Below, piece after piece: positions 7,494-15,479 of a stretch of 24,791 nt of DNA. The stretch comes from BRHc4a sp049325055 (lineage in GTDB: Bacteria; Bacillota; Desulfotomaculia; Desulfotomaculales; Desulfocucumaceae), in NCBI GenBank assembly GCA_049325055.1, contig JBMOPB010000115.1, forward strand, positions 1 to 24,791. Direction: 5' to 3'. Under the pieces are notes generated by a model. It saw only the letters and a list, made by a program, of their open reading frames with translations. It ran no database searches and had not been told where the DNA came from. How positions within the stretch are numbered: the first letter of the stretch is position 1; every line of letters starts with the position of its first letter. The position numbers and the translations under genes are program-made.

Positions 7494-7528
7494 ATTATAC
7501 ATTATATGCCCCCGCTGTTAAAAAATGA
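7494..7528 (-). promoter_or_regulatory. Candidate promoter(s) of yhbH: sigma-E-like overlapping a sigma-A-like site
   Basis: On the minus strand TCATTTT (7528-7522) and CATATAAT (7508-7501) are spaced 13 nt apart and resemble sigma-E boxes (-35 close to TCATATT, -10 CATACAAT). Overlapping them, TTAACA (7521-7516) and TATAAT (7499-7494) are spaced 16 nt apart, which fits sigma-A. Known sigma-E control of yhbH in Bacillus favours the first reading. Confidence 0.5.
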
Positions 7529-7575
7529 AATCAATCCTAATGGTGACTCTAGGCCCCCCCCGGTAAAATAAAGCA

Positions 7576-7592
7576 GGGCCGTCCTGCGGCCC
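7576..7592 (-). terminator. Possible weak terminator between prkA remnant and yhbH
   Basis: On the minus strand GGGCCG-CAGGA-CGGCCC forms a perfect 6-bp stem followed by TGCTTTATTTTACC. The T-run is broken, so strength is uncertain. Confidence 0.4.
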
Positions 7593-7616
7593 AGGCTTCG
7601 GGTTAAAATATCGGGA

Positions 7617-7641
7617 GGAATTGGCCGGAATGGCCAATTCC
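7617..7641. repeat. 10-bp perfect inverted repeat downstream of the prkA remnant
   Basis: GGAATTGGCC (7617-7626) and GGCCAATTCC (7632-7641) flank a 5-nt loop. There is no adjacent T-run, so it is either an RNA stem protecting the prkA 3' end or a DNA-binding site. Confidence 0.5.
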
Positions 7642-7682
7642 CTATTAATATAATTCCATTACACGTAAGGAGAAAGGTATCA

Positions 7683-8825
7683 TTATCTGTTCAAAAGACT
7701 ACCTACGTACTTTAACAGCTCGTTGGCGCAAATGGGACAGTAGCCATATTCGTCTATAAGCTTGGCGGTGACCTCATTTATGCGCTTTAACTGCTCCGCG
7801 TCGGGAGTCTTGGTGGAAGTGGTTATTTTCACCACGTCCTTCAAGTCTGCGAAAAGCTTCTTTTCCACGGCTTCACGCAGGCGTTCATGGGACCTGTAGT
7901 CAAATTTCCTGTTCTTTCGGGCGTACGAGGATAGCCTTATCAGTATTTCCTCCCGGAAGCTCTTCTTGGCATTTTCCGATATACCTATTTGTTCCTCAAT
8001 GGATCGCATCAGTTTTTCATCGGGGTCCATTTCCTCGTCGGTAATGGGATCCTTCAGCTTTACACCGTTGCAGTAAGCCTCGACATTATCCAAGTAATTG
8101 TCGAAAAGAACTTTGGCCGATTCCTCGTATGAGTAAACAAAGGCCTTCTGTATCTCCTTTTTGGCAAGTTCGTCATATTCCTTGCGGGCTACGGAAATAA
8201 AGTTTAAAAGCTTTTCCTTTTCTTCCTTGGTTATGGAGGCGTGCTGGTCCAGACCGTCTTTAAGAGCCCTCAACACATCAAGCGGGTTGATGCACCGGGT
8301 TGTGGTCCTGATGAGGGCGGACGACAGCCGGTTAATAACATACCTGGGGTCTACCCCGCTCATCCCCTCGTCGGGAAACTCGTTATGCAGCTCTGTGACA
8401 TCCTTCTGCTTGAATCCCTCGACATCTTCCCCGTCGTAAAGTTTCAGCTTTTTCAGGAGGTCCATCCCCTGCTTCTTGCTTTCCTTGAGCCGGGACAGCA
8501 CTGAGAAAATGCTGGCCACCTTCAGGGAGTGGGGAGCGATGTGAATGTCCTTCAGGTCGCTTTGCTTTATAAGTTTTTCATAAATTTTTACCTCTTCTCT
8601 GACCCTGAGGTTATACGGTATTTTTATAACAATGATCCTGGACTGCAGGGCCTCGTTTTTCTTATTGCTGATAAAGGACTTATATTCATTCTCGTTGGTA
8701 TGAGCCACTATAAGTTCGTCGGCGTATATCAGGGCAAAGCGCCCTGCCTTGAAGTTGCCCTCCTGGGAGAGTGAAAGCAGGTTCCACAGGAATTTTTCGT
8801 CGCACTTAAGCATCTCCTGAGATGT
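7683..8825 (-). pseudogene. prkA: prkA, C-terminal 60% only (5' truncated serine protein kinase/AAA+ protein)
   Basis: The 376-codon frame from ATG 8813 matches PrkA from the segment MLKCDEKFLWNLLSL to the exact family C-terminus NELLKYVGSLLNR. Full PrkA proteins have about 630-640 residues. The roughly 250 N-terminal residues with the Walker A loop (family form GPVGGGKS) are missing. Family similarity extends three codons upstream of the ATG (S-Q-E) and is then interrupted by TAA. The remaining part holds the tail of the AAA+ module and the PrkA C-terminal domain and looks undamaged, so the break is recent or the half is still selected. CAGGAG abuts the ATG too closely for a good ribosome binding site. 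PrkA is normally an early mother-cell sporulation protein co-located with yhbH. A serine recombinase gene begins 0.8 kb beyond the break. Confidence 0.88.
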
Positions 8826-8881
8826 TTAAATCAAAACACTCTTACTCCGTTAAAACCTCTGTAGAGCCTTCTATCAACTAC

Positions 8882-8917
8882 TCCAAAACAAAAACTTAGC
8901 CGCCTTATCATGGCGGC
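8882..8917 (-). terminator. Intrinsic terminator (minus strand)
   Basis: On the minus strand GCCGCC-ATGATAA-GGCGGC (8917-8899) is followed by TAAGTTTTTGTTTT. It lies 12 nt after the stop of the minus frame ending at 8929, suggesting that frame or its ancestor was a real gene. Confidence 0.75.
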
Positions 8918-8928
8918 CACTTACCTTC

Positions 8929-9110
8929 TCATTTTATAACAGCATATTTCCATACACCATTTACCCTTACATATGTGTCATGGGATACAAAATTGGTTCC
9001 ATCAAAATCGATTCCATAACTTAAAAAACCAACGCATGTAACTGCCATAATCATCTTAATAAAAAGGTGTATTGTTACATGAATATTCTCCAGGCAAGGC
9101 CAATGTCCTT
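8929..9110 (-). pseudogene. Possible 3' end of a phage-like structural gene
   Basis: The minus frame ending at 8929 finishes ...DGTNFVSHDTYVRVNGVWKYAVIK and is followed at once by a terminator. The V-R-V-N-G-V-W-K pattern recurs at the C-terminus of many phage tail or minor structural proteins. The frame stays open to 9360, but the upstream part is antisense to a better supported small gene and has unlikely composition. I therefore take only the 3' part as meaningful. The family is a guess. Confidence 0.25.
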
Positions 9111-9207
9111 TATCTACCAGTTTTCGGGACTGCCACCGCCGTGATGTAGCAATAATGGCCGCGATTACATATACTGCTATCAATAACCTGTTAAGGAGGC
9201 ATTTGCC

Positions 9208-9324
9208 ATGAGTGAACTGGATAGCTTCATCCCCTTCCCCAGCCCGGTGACTATAACAAATATACTGCTGGGAATAATAATTTTTCTGATTCTGATCATT
9301 ATCGCCCTTTTGTTGTGTGACTAA
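9208..9324 (+). CDS. Small single-TM membrane peptide (38 aa)
   Basis: ATG 9208 is preceded by a strong TTAAGGAGG with a suitable gap. The 38-residue product starts MSELDSFIPFPSPVTI, then has an Ile/Leu-rich TM helix (about 18-36) and ends LLLCD. A terminator follows at 9386-9406. I do not recognise a family. Strong translation signals plus a terminator argue that it is real despite its size. Possible roles are a toxin of the small hydrophobic kind, a sporulation micropeptide, or phage cargo; none is proven. It lies inside the accessory segment between the prkA break and the recombinase. Confidence 0.6.
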   Translation: MSELDSFIPFPSPVTITNILLGIIIFLILIIIALLLCD

Positions 9325-9385
9325 AAAAACCGCTGTAATTCCGGCGCTTGCCCATACCACCTCCGCATGCCCTATTAAGTCTTCC

Positions 9386-9413
9386 CCCGGAAAAAAACTT
9401 TCCGGGAATTTAT
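9386..9413 (+). terminator. Intrinsic terminator after the 38-aa peptide gene
   Basis: CCCGGAAA (9386-9393) pairs with TTTCCGGG (9399-9406) around AAAAC, followed by AATTTATTTC. Confidence 0.7.
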
Positions 9414-9484
9414 TTCTTCAGGTCTTTGGGAATAAAGCCGATATAAATAATAAATACACCGGCCAAACGAAAGGGTGGGCCGAT

Positions 9485-9673
9485 ATGCTGAAAAGCGAAA
9501 AGGAAAGAATAAAGGAGGAGCATATACGCCGGGGCTACTCCCGCCACAGGGTTGAACGAATGAAACCCTGGGTTCTTCTGAATTACTACACCTCCGATAA
9601 GGGTGGGCAGCACGACAGGGGTTTGCCCTCCTATACTACGGATTGTTACTGGGGCCGGTGGGCCCGGGGCTGA
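9485..9673 (+). CDS. Short hypothetical ORF (62 aa), doubtful
   Basis: The frame starts ATG 9485 with a poor GGGTGGG upstream. It reads MLKSEKERIKEEHIRRGYSRHRVERMKPWVLL... in two or three sections, basic at the N-terminus and Tyr/Trp-rich at the C-terminus. It overlaps the 3' end of the recombinase gene on the opposite strand by about 40 nt. The composition looks protein-like, so it may be a gene or the tail of one. No family is recognised. Confidence 0.25.
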   Translation: MLKSEKERIKEEHIRRGYSRHRVERMKPWVLLNYYTSDKGGQHDRGLPSYTTDCYWGRWARG

Positions 9674-11174
9674 ACCTGTAATAAATATCCGCCTTGGGCA
9701 CTGTTTTGCCGTTTAATGTTTTGGTATTGATTTCAACTTTATTCACCAAAAGCCTGATCAGCTCCGGATTTGGAGATATACCGTCGATCCTTTCGGATAT
9801 TTTTTTCAAGAGGTCAGCCATGCCGGAGGCATCATCACGGACCTCGCGGCATTTTTTATAACGGTCGGCTAATATATTGCGCCGGCGGTTTAGCAATTCT
9901 ATCTCCGCGGCCAGCTTTTCCAGCTCTGCCTCTGCTTCTGAGTCACTGACCAGCGACCTGGCCACCAGGGACAGAATCCTGGACCTGCCCGCCTTTTTCC
10001 CGGCTATGGCCCGCACCACCTCTGCCAGCTCACCATCTTCCGGCACGGGTTTTACCCCATCCCCGTCCAGTCTTATTCTGGTTAACTCAATAATCCTGCC
10101 TGGGTTTTTAATAAATACTTTTATATCCTCCCATATGGCCTGCTCTATTTCCTCCGCCCGCACCTGCCTGTTGCCGCATACCTTACCCCGGCCATGGTTC
10201 ACCGTCCCGGTGCACCTGTAGTAGGACCTTCCGCCATTACCACTTTTATTTCCCACCATGGCGAGGCCGCATATACCGCAGTAAACCAAACCCCGTAAAA
10301 GATAATTCCGCCCCCGTCGCCCCCGGGACATATCCCCGTTCTCCGATAAAAGTTTACCGGCCCTTTGAAACTCATCCCTGGTTATAATTGGTTCAACCCT
10401 TATTACAGTGCCGTTTTTTCCCTTCCTGGAGCGTTTCATGGTGCGGTATTCCCCTGTGTATACCAAGGACCGCAGTATTATGCTGATATGACCGGCATGC
10501 CACAGGCCTGTACTGGGCTTTTTAAGGGATTTTGAGGTGGTGGGTGTCGGTATGCCCCGGGCGTTCAGATACTCGGCCAGGGGGACCATGCTCATACCCT
10601 CATTGTAAAGACGAAAAATAAGGCGTACCGTTTCGGCCTCCGGTTCAAAAACGACCAGCCTTTTTTCGGTGCCCACTCGGTAGCCGAAGGGCGGGGGGCC
10701 GGAAGTCCAGCAACCTTCCCGGGCTTTCCTCTCCTTGCCCATCTGGGTCCGCTCCAGTATGGTGTCCCGCTCCAGCGCCGCTATGCTGGCCAGAAGAGTC
10801 ATAAAAAACTTCCCCACCGGCGTACCCGTATCAAAGGCCTCGGTCATTGACTTTATGGGAATGTTCAGCTTTTCCAGCTCGTTATAGGTGCTTAGAACCA
10901 CCTGGGTGGACCTGGCCAACCTGTCCAGCCGGTAGAAATAAACGGCTTTTATTCTTCCCGACCGGGCGTCGGCCATCAACCTGGCCCCTTCCGGGCGGTC
11001 CTCCATTGACAACGTCCCGGAAACACCTTCATCAAGGTACATTTCGTAGCTCCGGATCTTTTCGGAGGGGCCGTGCAGATCAAAATACATGCGGGCAAAC
11101 TCCACCTGGCCTGCTATATTACCTCGGTCAGCCTGTTCCTCGGTGCTTACCCTGCCATAAAATGCCACTCTCAA
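9636..11174 (-). CDS. Large serine recombinase (resolvase/invertase N-terminus, recombinase and zinc-ribbon domains)
   Basis: The 512-residue protein is a complete large serine recombinase of the phage-integrase/CcrA/TnpX/SpoIVCA class. Residues 1-150 are the catalytic domain, with Ser10 in YGRVSTEEQ as the nucleophile and YFYRLDRLARS carrying the catalytic Arg residues. The recombinase domain follows (PFGYRV, ARGIPTP). Then comes a zinc ribbon with paired cysteines (CGICG...YYRCTG...VCGN, about 312-350) and a coiled-coil segment near 410-470. Start is TTG 11174 with AAAGGGG 8 nt upstream; a GTG two codons later is possible. Such enzymes insert or excise elements at specific att sites. Next to a broken prkA, the insertion role is the obvious suspicion. 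Confidence 0.93.
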   Translation of the reverse strand: MRVAFYGRVSTEEQADRGNIAGQVEFARMYFDLHGPSEKIRSYEMYLDEGVSGTLSMEDRPEGARLMADARSGRIKAVYFYRLDRLARSTQVVLSTYNELEKLNIPIKSMTEAFDTGTPVGKFFMTLLASIAALERDTILERTQMGKERKAREGCWTSGPPPFGYRVGTEKRLVVFEPEAETVRLIFRLYNEGMSMVPLAEYLNARGIPTPTTSKSLKKPSTGLWHAGHISIILRSLVYTGEYRTMKRSRKGKNGTVIRVEPIITRDEFQRAGKLLSENGDMSRGRRGRNYLLRGLVYCGICGLAMVGNKSGNGGRSYYRCTGTVNHGRGKVCGNRQVRAEEIEQAIWEDIKVFIKNPGRIIELTRIRLDGDGVKPVPEDGELAEVVRAIAGKKAGRSRILSLVARSLVSDSEAEAELEKLAAEIELLNRRRNILADRYKKCREVRDDASGMADLLKKISERIDGISPNPELIRLLVNKVEINTKTLNGKTVPKADIYYRFSPGPTGPSNNP

Positions 11175-11244
11175 AACAAGAAACCCCTTTCAAATACCGG
11201 CATATATTCCAGTAAACGAAAATGCCACAGCGGGGTATCAGCCG

Positions 11245-11364
11245 GTGATATTGGAAAGGCATTACAGCGACCTGCCCGAAGATGAGGAATACCTGGTCAG
11301 GGCTTTTTTGCTGGTCATTGATTTGCTGGGCTTAAACTTCCGGGCAGATTTTCTTTCTGATTGA
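11245..11364 (+). CDS. Short hypothetical ORF or gene fragment (39 aa)
   Basis: A plus frame from GTG 11245 reads MILERHYSDLPEDEEYLVRAF... and ends FLSD at 11362-11364. GGGG lies 8 nt upstream. The frame continues upstream without a start, so it may be the tail of a longer lost gene. Composition is protein-like and acidic; no family is recognised. Confidence 0.25.
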   Translation: MILERHYSDLPEDEEYLVRAFLLVIDLLGLNFRADFLSD

Positions 11365-11393
11365 ATGATTATTTTACTCATTAACCAAATATA

Positions 11394-11638
11394 CCCGCAC
11401 ATCAACCCGGGGGACAGGCGGTCAAGGTGGCGGAACAGCTAAAGCCGGCGTATATTGTCCCTATGCATTACAAGACCGATTATATGACTTCCCCGTCAGT
11501 AATGCCGACCAGTTCCTCGCCTATTACCCGGATCATGAAGTAATACAAGAACTGGTGGTAACACCAGGACATTTGCCTGCCCATACAAAGGTTGTTATGT
11601 TAAAGATATCGCAAAAAGAATTGAACCTGCCGGCCTGA
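11394..11638 (+). pseudogene. Metallo-beta-lactamase-fold hydrolase, C-terminal frameshifted remnant
   Basis: The segments HINPG, AVKVAEQLKPAYIVPMHYKTD and DFPVSNADQFLAYYPDHEV...TPGHLPAHTKVVML match the C-terminus of UlaG/COG2220-type metal-dependent hydrolases, where VPMHY carries the last metal-binding His. The pieces lie in different frames, with shifts near 11412 and 11482, and the N-terminal two thirds is absent. The gene is dead. It marks the right side of the accessory segment. Confidence 0.7.
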
Positions 11639-11660
11639 CGGGCTAAGACCGGTTTTTTTT
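11629..11660 (+). terminator. Probable intrinsic terminator after the hydrolase remnant
   Basis: An imperfect GC-rich hairpin built from CCGGCC/GACCGG with inner GCC-TGACG-GGC pairing is followed by eight T residues. Confidence 0.5.
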
Positions 11661-11734
11661 ATTGGCGTGAAGGACATGTCGAATTTTCATAGAAAATAGT
11701 TTAAACTATATATTCTGGAAAGAAGTGCTAAACT

Positions 11735-12061
11735 ATGCCCTATGACACCAAGGAAGCGGCGGCAAGCCTTATGATTGACGAGAAAGATCTTCTGGATATA
11801 CTTGAGACCTATGTCGCCGAGACGCTGGACATCCTGGCGGACTGCGAAAAAGCGATAAAAAATGGTGATGCCGGGACTTTGAAAAATCTTTTTCATACTT
11901 TAAAAGGTTCTGCGGCCAATTTCCGGATTCACGACCTTGTGGATCTGGCCGTCAAACTGGAGAATGGGTGCAAATCCCCTGACTGGAAAATTATTGCTGA
12001 GGTAATGCCGGTGTTTAAAAGTGAACTGGAATTATTCCAAAGACAGGTCAGACAGAAGTAA
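11735..12061 (+). CDS. Histidine phosphotransfer (HPt) protein
   Basis: The 108-residue protein is a single HPt four-helix domain. The phosphorylated His54 sits in LFHTLKGSAANFRI, matching the family pattern HxLKG(S/A). The helix before it, DILETYVAETLDILADCEKAI, is also typical. It lies 57 nt before the hybrid kinase, same strand, with only GGAAAG as a weak ribosome binding site. Its likely role is to pass phosphate between the receiver domain of the hybrid kinase and a separate response regulator, the neighbouring REC-HD-GYP protein being the best candidate. A 12-bp palindrome TAGTTTAAACTA lies 27 nt upstream of the start. Confidence 0.92.
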   Translation: MPYDTKEAAASLMIDEKDLLDILETYVAETLDILADCEKAIKNGDAGTLKNLFHTLKGSAANFRIHDLVDLAVKLENGCKSPDWKIIAEVMPVFKSELELFQRQVRQK

Positions 12062-12118
12062 TACCCGGCACTGTTCGCCGGGAAACTCCCTGCAAGCCGG
12101 TCAAAGGAACTGGTTGAC

Positions 12119-15100
12119 ATGATTGATTTCTTCGAAAAACAGGTTGACTTTATCATATTCTCCCATGGCCTGGCCTTAATAGTTCTGGCCATTATGTGCC
12201 TTGCCTTCAGAAGCTCTGACGGCAGGGGACTGCCGTGGATCTGGCTTGCTTCTTTCGGTATAGCCCACGGCGTAAAGGAATGGCTGGTTCTATTAGCCTT
12301 CGGCCTGGATGACAGCCCATCTTTTGCCGCATGCCGTATCACCCTGATGGTGATTTCCTTTGTATTCCTTGTTGAGTTCGGCCGGTCGGGGACAGCCAAA
12401 ATAAAGGGTCGGGGCCTTGGGCGGTGGGTGTTGCTTCCTCTCCTGGCGCTGGCTGCCCTGGGGGGAGTAAAGGGCTGGACCGGGATAAGCATCGCCTCGC
12501 AGTGTATACTGGGATTTGGGGGTGGCATCTGGGCAGCCTTTGCCCTGTTTCAGGCATCGAAGGGCCAGGGGAGCATTTTGCGCCGCTGGCTTTCGGTGGC
12601 GTGCGGAGCCATGGCCCTGTACGGTCTAAGTTTTGTCGTACTTTCCATAGCTTCCTTGAGGGATTTACCGGCCAATTCACAGCTGCTTTTCCCGGCGCCG
12701 GAATACCCGGTGCGCTTTGCCCAGGCGGTTCTTGCCTCGCTGTCAAGCATAGCGGCTTTAATCTATTTCAGGGAATGCGGCAGCGTTTATGATGGACTAT
12801 ACGACCGCCGGTCCAGAGCAAGACACTCACTTCTGGCCATAGTATCGGTATTTGCGGTTGTGTTCGCAGGGTGGTTCATAACCGATTACGCCGGGAGAAA
12901 GAGTGACGCGGAGTTTCGCCAAAACCTGCTCAACCGGACATTAAACGCAGCCTCCTCAATCAACCCCCAAAGGCTGTCAAGCCTTGCCGGTTCGCCGGAG
13001 GATCGGGACAAGCCGGATTACATTCGCCTGCGGGGTCAGTTCATGTCAATACGGGCCGCCAATAACGACATCCGGTTTCTCTACCTGCTGGGGTACCGCA
13101 ATGGTGAAGTGTTTTTCTTTCTGGATTCCGAGCCCGAAGAATCCGAAGACTATTCCCCTCCCGGAGAAATTTACGGGGAATCAAGCCCAGAACTGCTGGA
13201 AATATTCAAAGAGGGGGTCCCCTTTGTAGAAGGGCCGCTGGCAGACCATTGGGGCACCTGGATTTCCGGCCATACGGTTATCCGCGACCCGGCTACAAAA
13301 GAAATACTGGCCGTATTGGGAATGGACATCGATGCCGGCGAATGGCGCAGGATAATCGCTGAAAGCCGGTTAAACGTGATAGTAATAACCCTTTTCATTT
13401 CCCTTTCCGTAGTTATCTTTTTCGTGGCGTCACGAATACAGAGAAACTACGCGGCAAGGTTCGCCGCCTCCAACAGCCTTTTTAGAACCATTTTTGAGAA
13501 CGCCCCGGAGGCGATATTTATCTTCGACCCCCAAACCCGCAGTATTCTGGACGCCAATCCCCACATGGCCCGGTGGCTGGGCTACAGCCAGGATGAACTG
13601 CCTGGATTGAGCCTTAACCAACTGGTTCAAGCCGGAACGGTAGATCCGGGTGAGATTTATTTCAGCCATGCTGACCAAAGCCAGGTTCATACCCATACTC
13701 TCCGGTACCGTAAAAAAAGCGGTGAGATGGTGGATGTTGAAGCTTCCGGAGCATTACTGCGGTACCAGGGGAAAAACTGCATCCTGGCCTTTGTGCGTGA
13801 TATCACCGGCAGAAAGAGGGCCGAAGCGGAACTGCAAAGGGCAAAGGAGGACGCTGAGGCCGCCAACAGGGCAAAAAGTGAATTTCTTGCCAATATGAGC
13901 CACGAAATAAGAACCCCCATGAACGCTGTGATGGGTATGACCGACTTGCTGATGGACACACGCCTTAACCCTGATCAGCGCGACCTGGCCATCACTATAA
14001 GCGATTCGGCAAGATCTCTCCTGGCCATAATAAACGATATTCTTGACTTTTCCAAGGTAGAGGCCGGAAAGATGGCACTTGAGAGAATAGAGTTCGAAAT
14101 TGCGACCCTGGTGGAGGGAACGGCCCAGCAAATAGCCGTCAGAGCCTTTCAAAAAGGCCTGTCATTACATACCTTTGTTGACCCCGCCATCCCCGGTTTA
14201 TTGCGGGGAGACCCCGGGCGGCTGAGGCAGGTGCTTTTAAATCTATTGGGCAATGCCATAAAATTTACCGATTACGGAGAAGTGGTGCTTCGGGCCACCA
14301 TGGTAGAAAAAGATGACAGGCAGGTATCCCTTCGCTTTGAGGTAAGGGACACCGGAACAGGAATACCCCCAAAAGCCCGGGAGCGGCTGTTCCAGCCCTT
14401 TGTGCAGGTTGACGGCTCCACAACCCGGAAATATGGCGGGACCGGCCTTGGGCTCTCCATTTCAAGGCAGCTGGTTGAGCTTATGGGCGGAAGTATCGGT
14501 TTAGAAAGCCAGGAAGGCAGGGGTTCCACCTTCTGGTTCACAGTAAGTCTGGATCACTGCCCCGCCGCCGCCGGAAAAACATACCCCACTGCGGGTCTTC
14601 AGGGGTTAAAGGTGCTGATCCTGGAATCCAGCGCCTCCGGGCGCGAAATACTTACAAATTACGTACAGGCCTGGGGAATGGCAGGAGTCAGTTTTTCCAG
14701 CTGCGACGAGGCCCTTGGTAGCCTGCGAAGGGAAGCCGCCTCCGGCATCCCGTACCATCTGGCCATAATAGACCTTAACCTGGCGGATAAAAACGGCCTT
14801 GAACTGGCAAAGACCATAAGAGAGGAAAACAGCCTCCGCCAGATCAGGCTTATTGCGCAAACCACCTACCACAACAGCGGAAAGCGTGAGGAGATCCTTG
14901 CATCAGGATTTTCAGCCTGCCTTGCCAGGCCCGTCAGGCAGTCCCAGCTGCTTGACTGCATAACTGATTTAATGGTTGATCCCGGCAAGCCTGTACATGC
15001 CGGTGTCAACCACCCCGTGCCGGACAAAGATTCAGAAGGCGGTATTGCCGTATCATCCGGCAGCAACAAATTGATTCTGCTGGCTGAAGACAACACCGCA

Positions 15101-15433
15101 AACCAAAAGCTTACCCTTCTGCTGCTGAAAAAAATGGGATATGCAGCCCATGCCGTTTCAAACGGCGGGGATGCCGTGAAAGCAATCTCCCGGCAAAATT
15201 ACGCACTGGTTTTAATGGACTGCCAGATGCCTGAGATGGATGGATTTGAAGCCACCGCTTCCATTCGGCGGCTTAAGGATGAAAAAGCCCGCCGGGTTCC
15301 AATCATCGCGATGACGGCCCACGCCATGTCCGGAGACCGTGAAAAATGCCTGGCGGCCGGAATGGACGATTACGTCAGCAAACCCATAGACCGGGAACAG
15401 CTGCGCACAGTAATCAGCCGGTGGATGCCATAA
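12119..15433 (+). CDS. Hybrid sensor histidine kinase (multi-TM input, extracytoplasmic sensor, PAS, HisKA, HATPase, two REC)
   Basis: This is a 1104-residue membrane kinase. In order: a seven-TM-like N-terminal domain (about 1-225, paralogous to the left-edge gene); a TM (about 236-258); an extracytoplasmic Cache-like region (about 260-415, with FLYLLGYRNGEVFFFLDSEPEE and VLGMDID); a TM (about 418-440); PAS (about 452-570); HisKA with phospho-His595 in MSHEIRTPMN; HATPase with the N box (NLLGNAIKF), DTGTGIP and GGTGLGLSI; REC1 (about 830-945); and REC2 (about 985-1100). REC2 is canonical (AEDN, Asp1034 in LMDCQMPEMDG, Lys in SKP). REC1 keeps Asp885 but its acidic pocket reads LES and its lysine is Arg, so it is probably a pseudo-receiver. 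Start ATG 12119 has AAGGAA upstream. Confidence 0.95.
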   Translation: MIDFFEKQVDFIIFSHGLALIVLAIMCLAFRSSDGRGLPWIWLASFGIAHGVKEWLVLLAFGLDDSPSFAACRITLMVISFVFLVEFGRSGTAKIKGRGLGRWVLLPLLALAALGGVKGWTGISIASQCILGFGGGIWAAFALFQASKGQGSILRRWLSVACGAMALYGLSFVVLSIASLRDLPANSQLLFPAPEYPVRFAQAVLASLSSIAALIYFRECGSVYDGLYDRRSRARHSLLAIVSVFAVVFAGWFITDYAGRKSDAEFRQNLLNRTLNAASSINPQRLSSLAGSPEDRDKPDYIRLRGQFMSIRAANNDIRFLYLLGYRNGEVFFFLDSEPEESEDYSPPGEIYGESSPELLEIFKEGVPFVEGPLADHWGTWISGHTVIRDPATKEILAVLGMDIDAGEWRRIIAESRLNVIVITLFISLSVVIFFVASRIQRNYAARFAASNSLFRTIFENAPEAIFIFDPQTRSILDANPHMARWLGYSQDELPGLSLNQLVQAGTVDPGEIYFSHADQSQVHTHTLRYRKKSGEMVDVEASGALLRYQGKNCILAFVRDITGRKRAEAELQRAKEDAEAANRAKSEFLANMSHEIRTPMNAVMGMTDLLMDTRLNPDQRDLAITISDSARSLLAIINDILDFSKVEAGKMALERIEFEIATLVEGTAQQIAVRAFQKGLSLHTFVDPAIPGLLRGDPGRLRQVLLNLLGNAIKFTDYGEVVLRATMVEKDDRQVSLRFEVRDTGTGIPPKARERLFQPFVQVDGSTTRKYGGTGLGLSISRQLVELMGGSIGLESQEGRGSTFWFTVSLDHCPAAAGKTYPTAGLQGLKVLILESSASGREILTNYVQAWGMAGVSFSSCDEALGSLRREAASGIPYHLAIIDLNLADKNGLELAKTIREENSLRQIRLIAQTTYHNSGKREEILASGFSACLARPVRQSQLLDCITDLMVDPGKPVHAGVNHPVPDKDSEGGIAVSSGSNKLILLAEDNTANQKLTLLLLKKMGYAAHAVSNGGDAVKAISRQNYALVLMDCQMPEMDGFEATASIRRLKDEKARRVPIIAMTAHAMSGDREKCLAAGMDDYVSKPIDREQLRTVISRWMP

Positions 15434-15456
15434 AAAACCCTGGCATGAAGCCAGGG
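15432..15456. terminator. Bidirectional terminator between convergent signalling genes
   Basis: CCCTGGC (15438-15444) pairs with GCCAGGG (15450-15456) around ATGAA. On the minus strand six T residues follow directly, making it a strong terminator for the REC-HD-GYP gene. Plus-strand T content is weaker. Confidence 0.85.
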
Positions 15457-15479
15457 CATTATAGTTTATACTACTGGTA

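Larger units (their letters stand above)
8820..11640. mobile_element. Putative recombinase-bearing insertion or its left end, at the prkA break
   Basis: From the prkA break to about 11640 the content is accessory: a large serine recombinase, a small membrane peptide, unassignable short frames and a decayed metallo-hydrolase. The missing prkA 5' half should appear on the minus strand beyond the element's other end, but nothing to 24791 encodes it. Either the element is longer than the window or the 5' half was lost. No direct repeat marking the ends could be confirmed. The limits given are approximate. Confidence 0.45.

Noticed and set aside
12339..15096. Numerous antisense open frames over the hybrid kinase.
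   Set aside because: They are shadows of a GC-rich coding sequence, with no start signals of their own.
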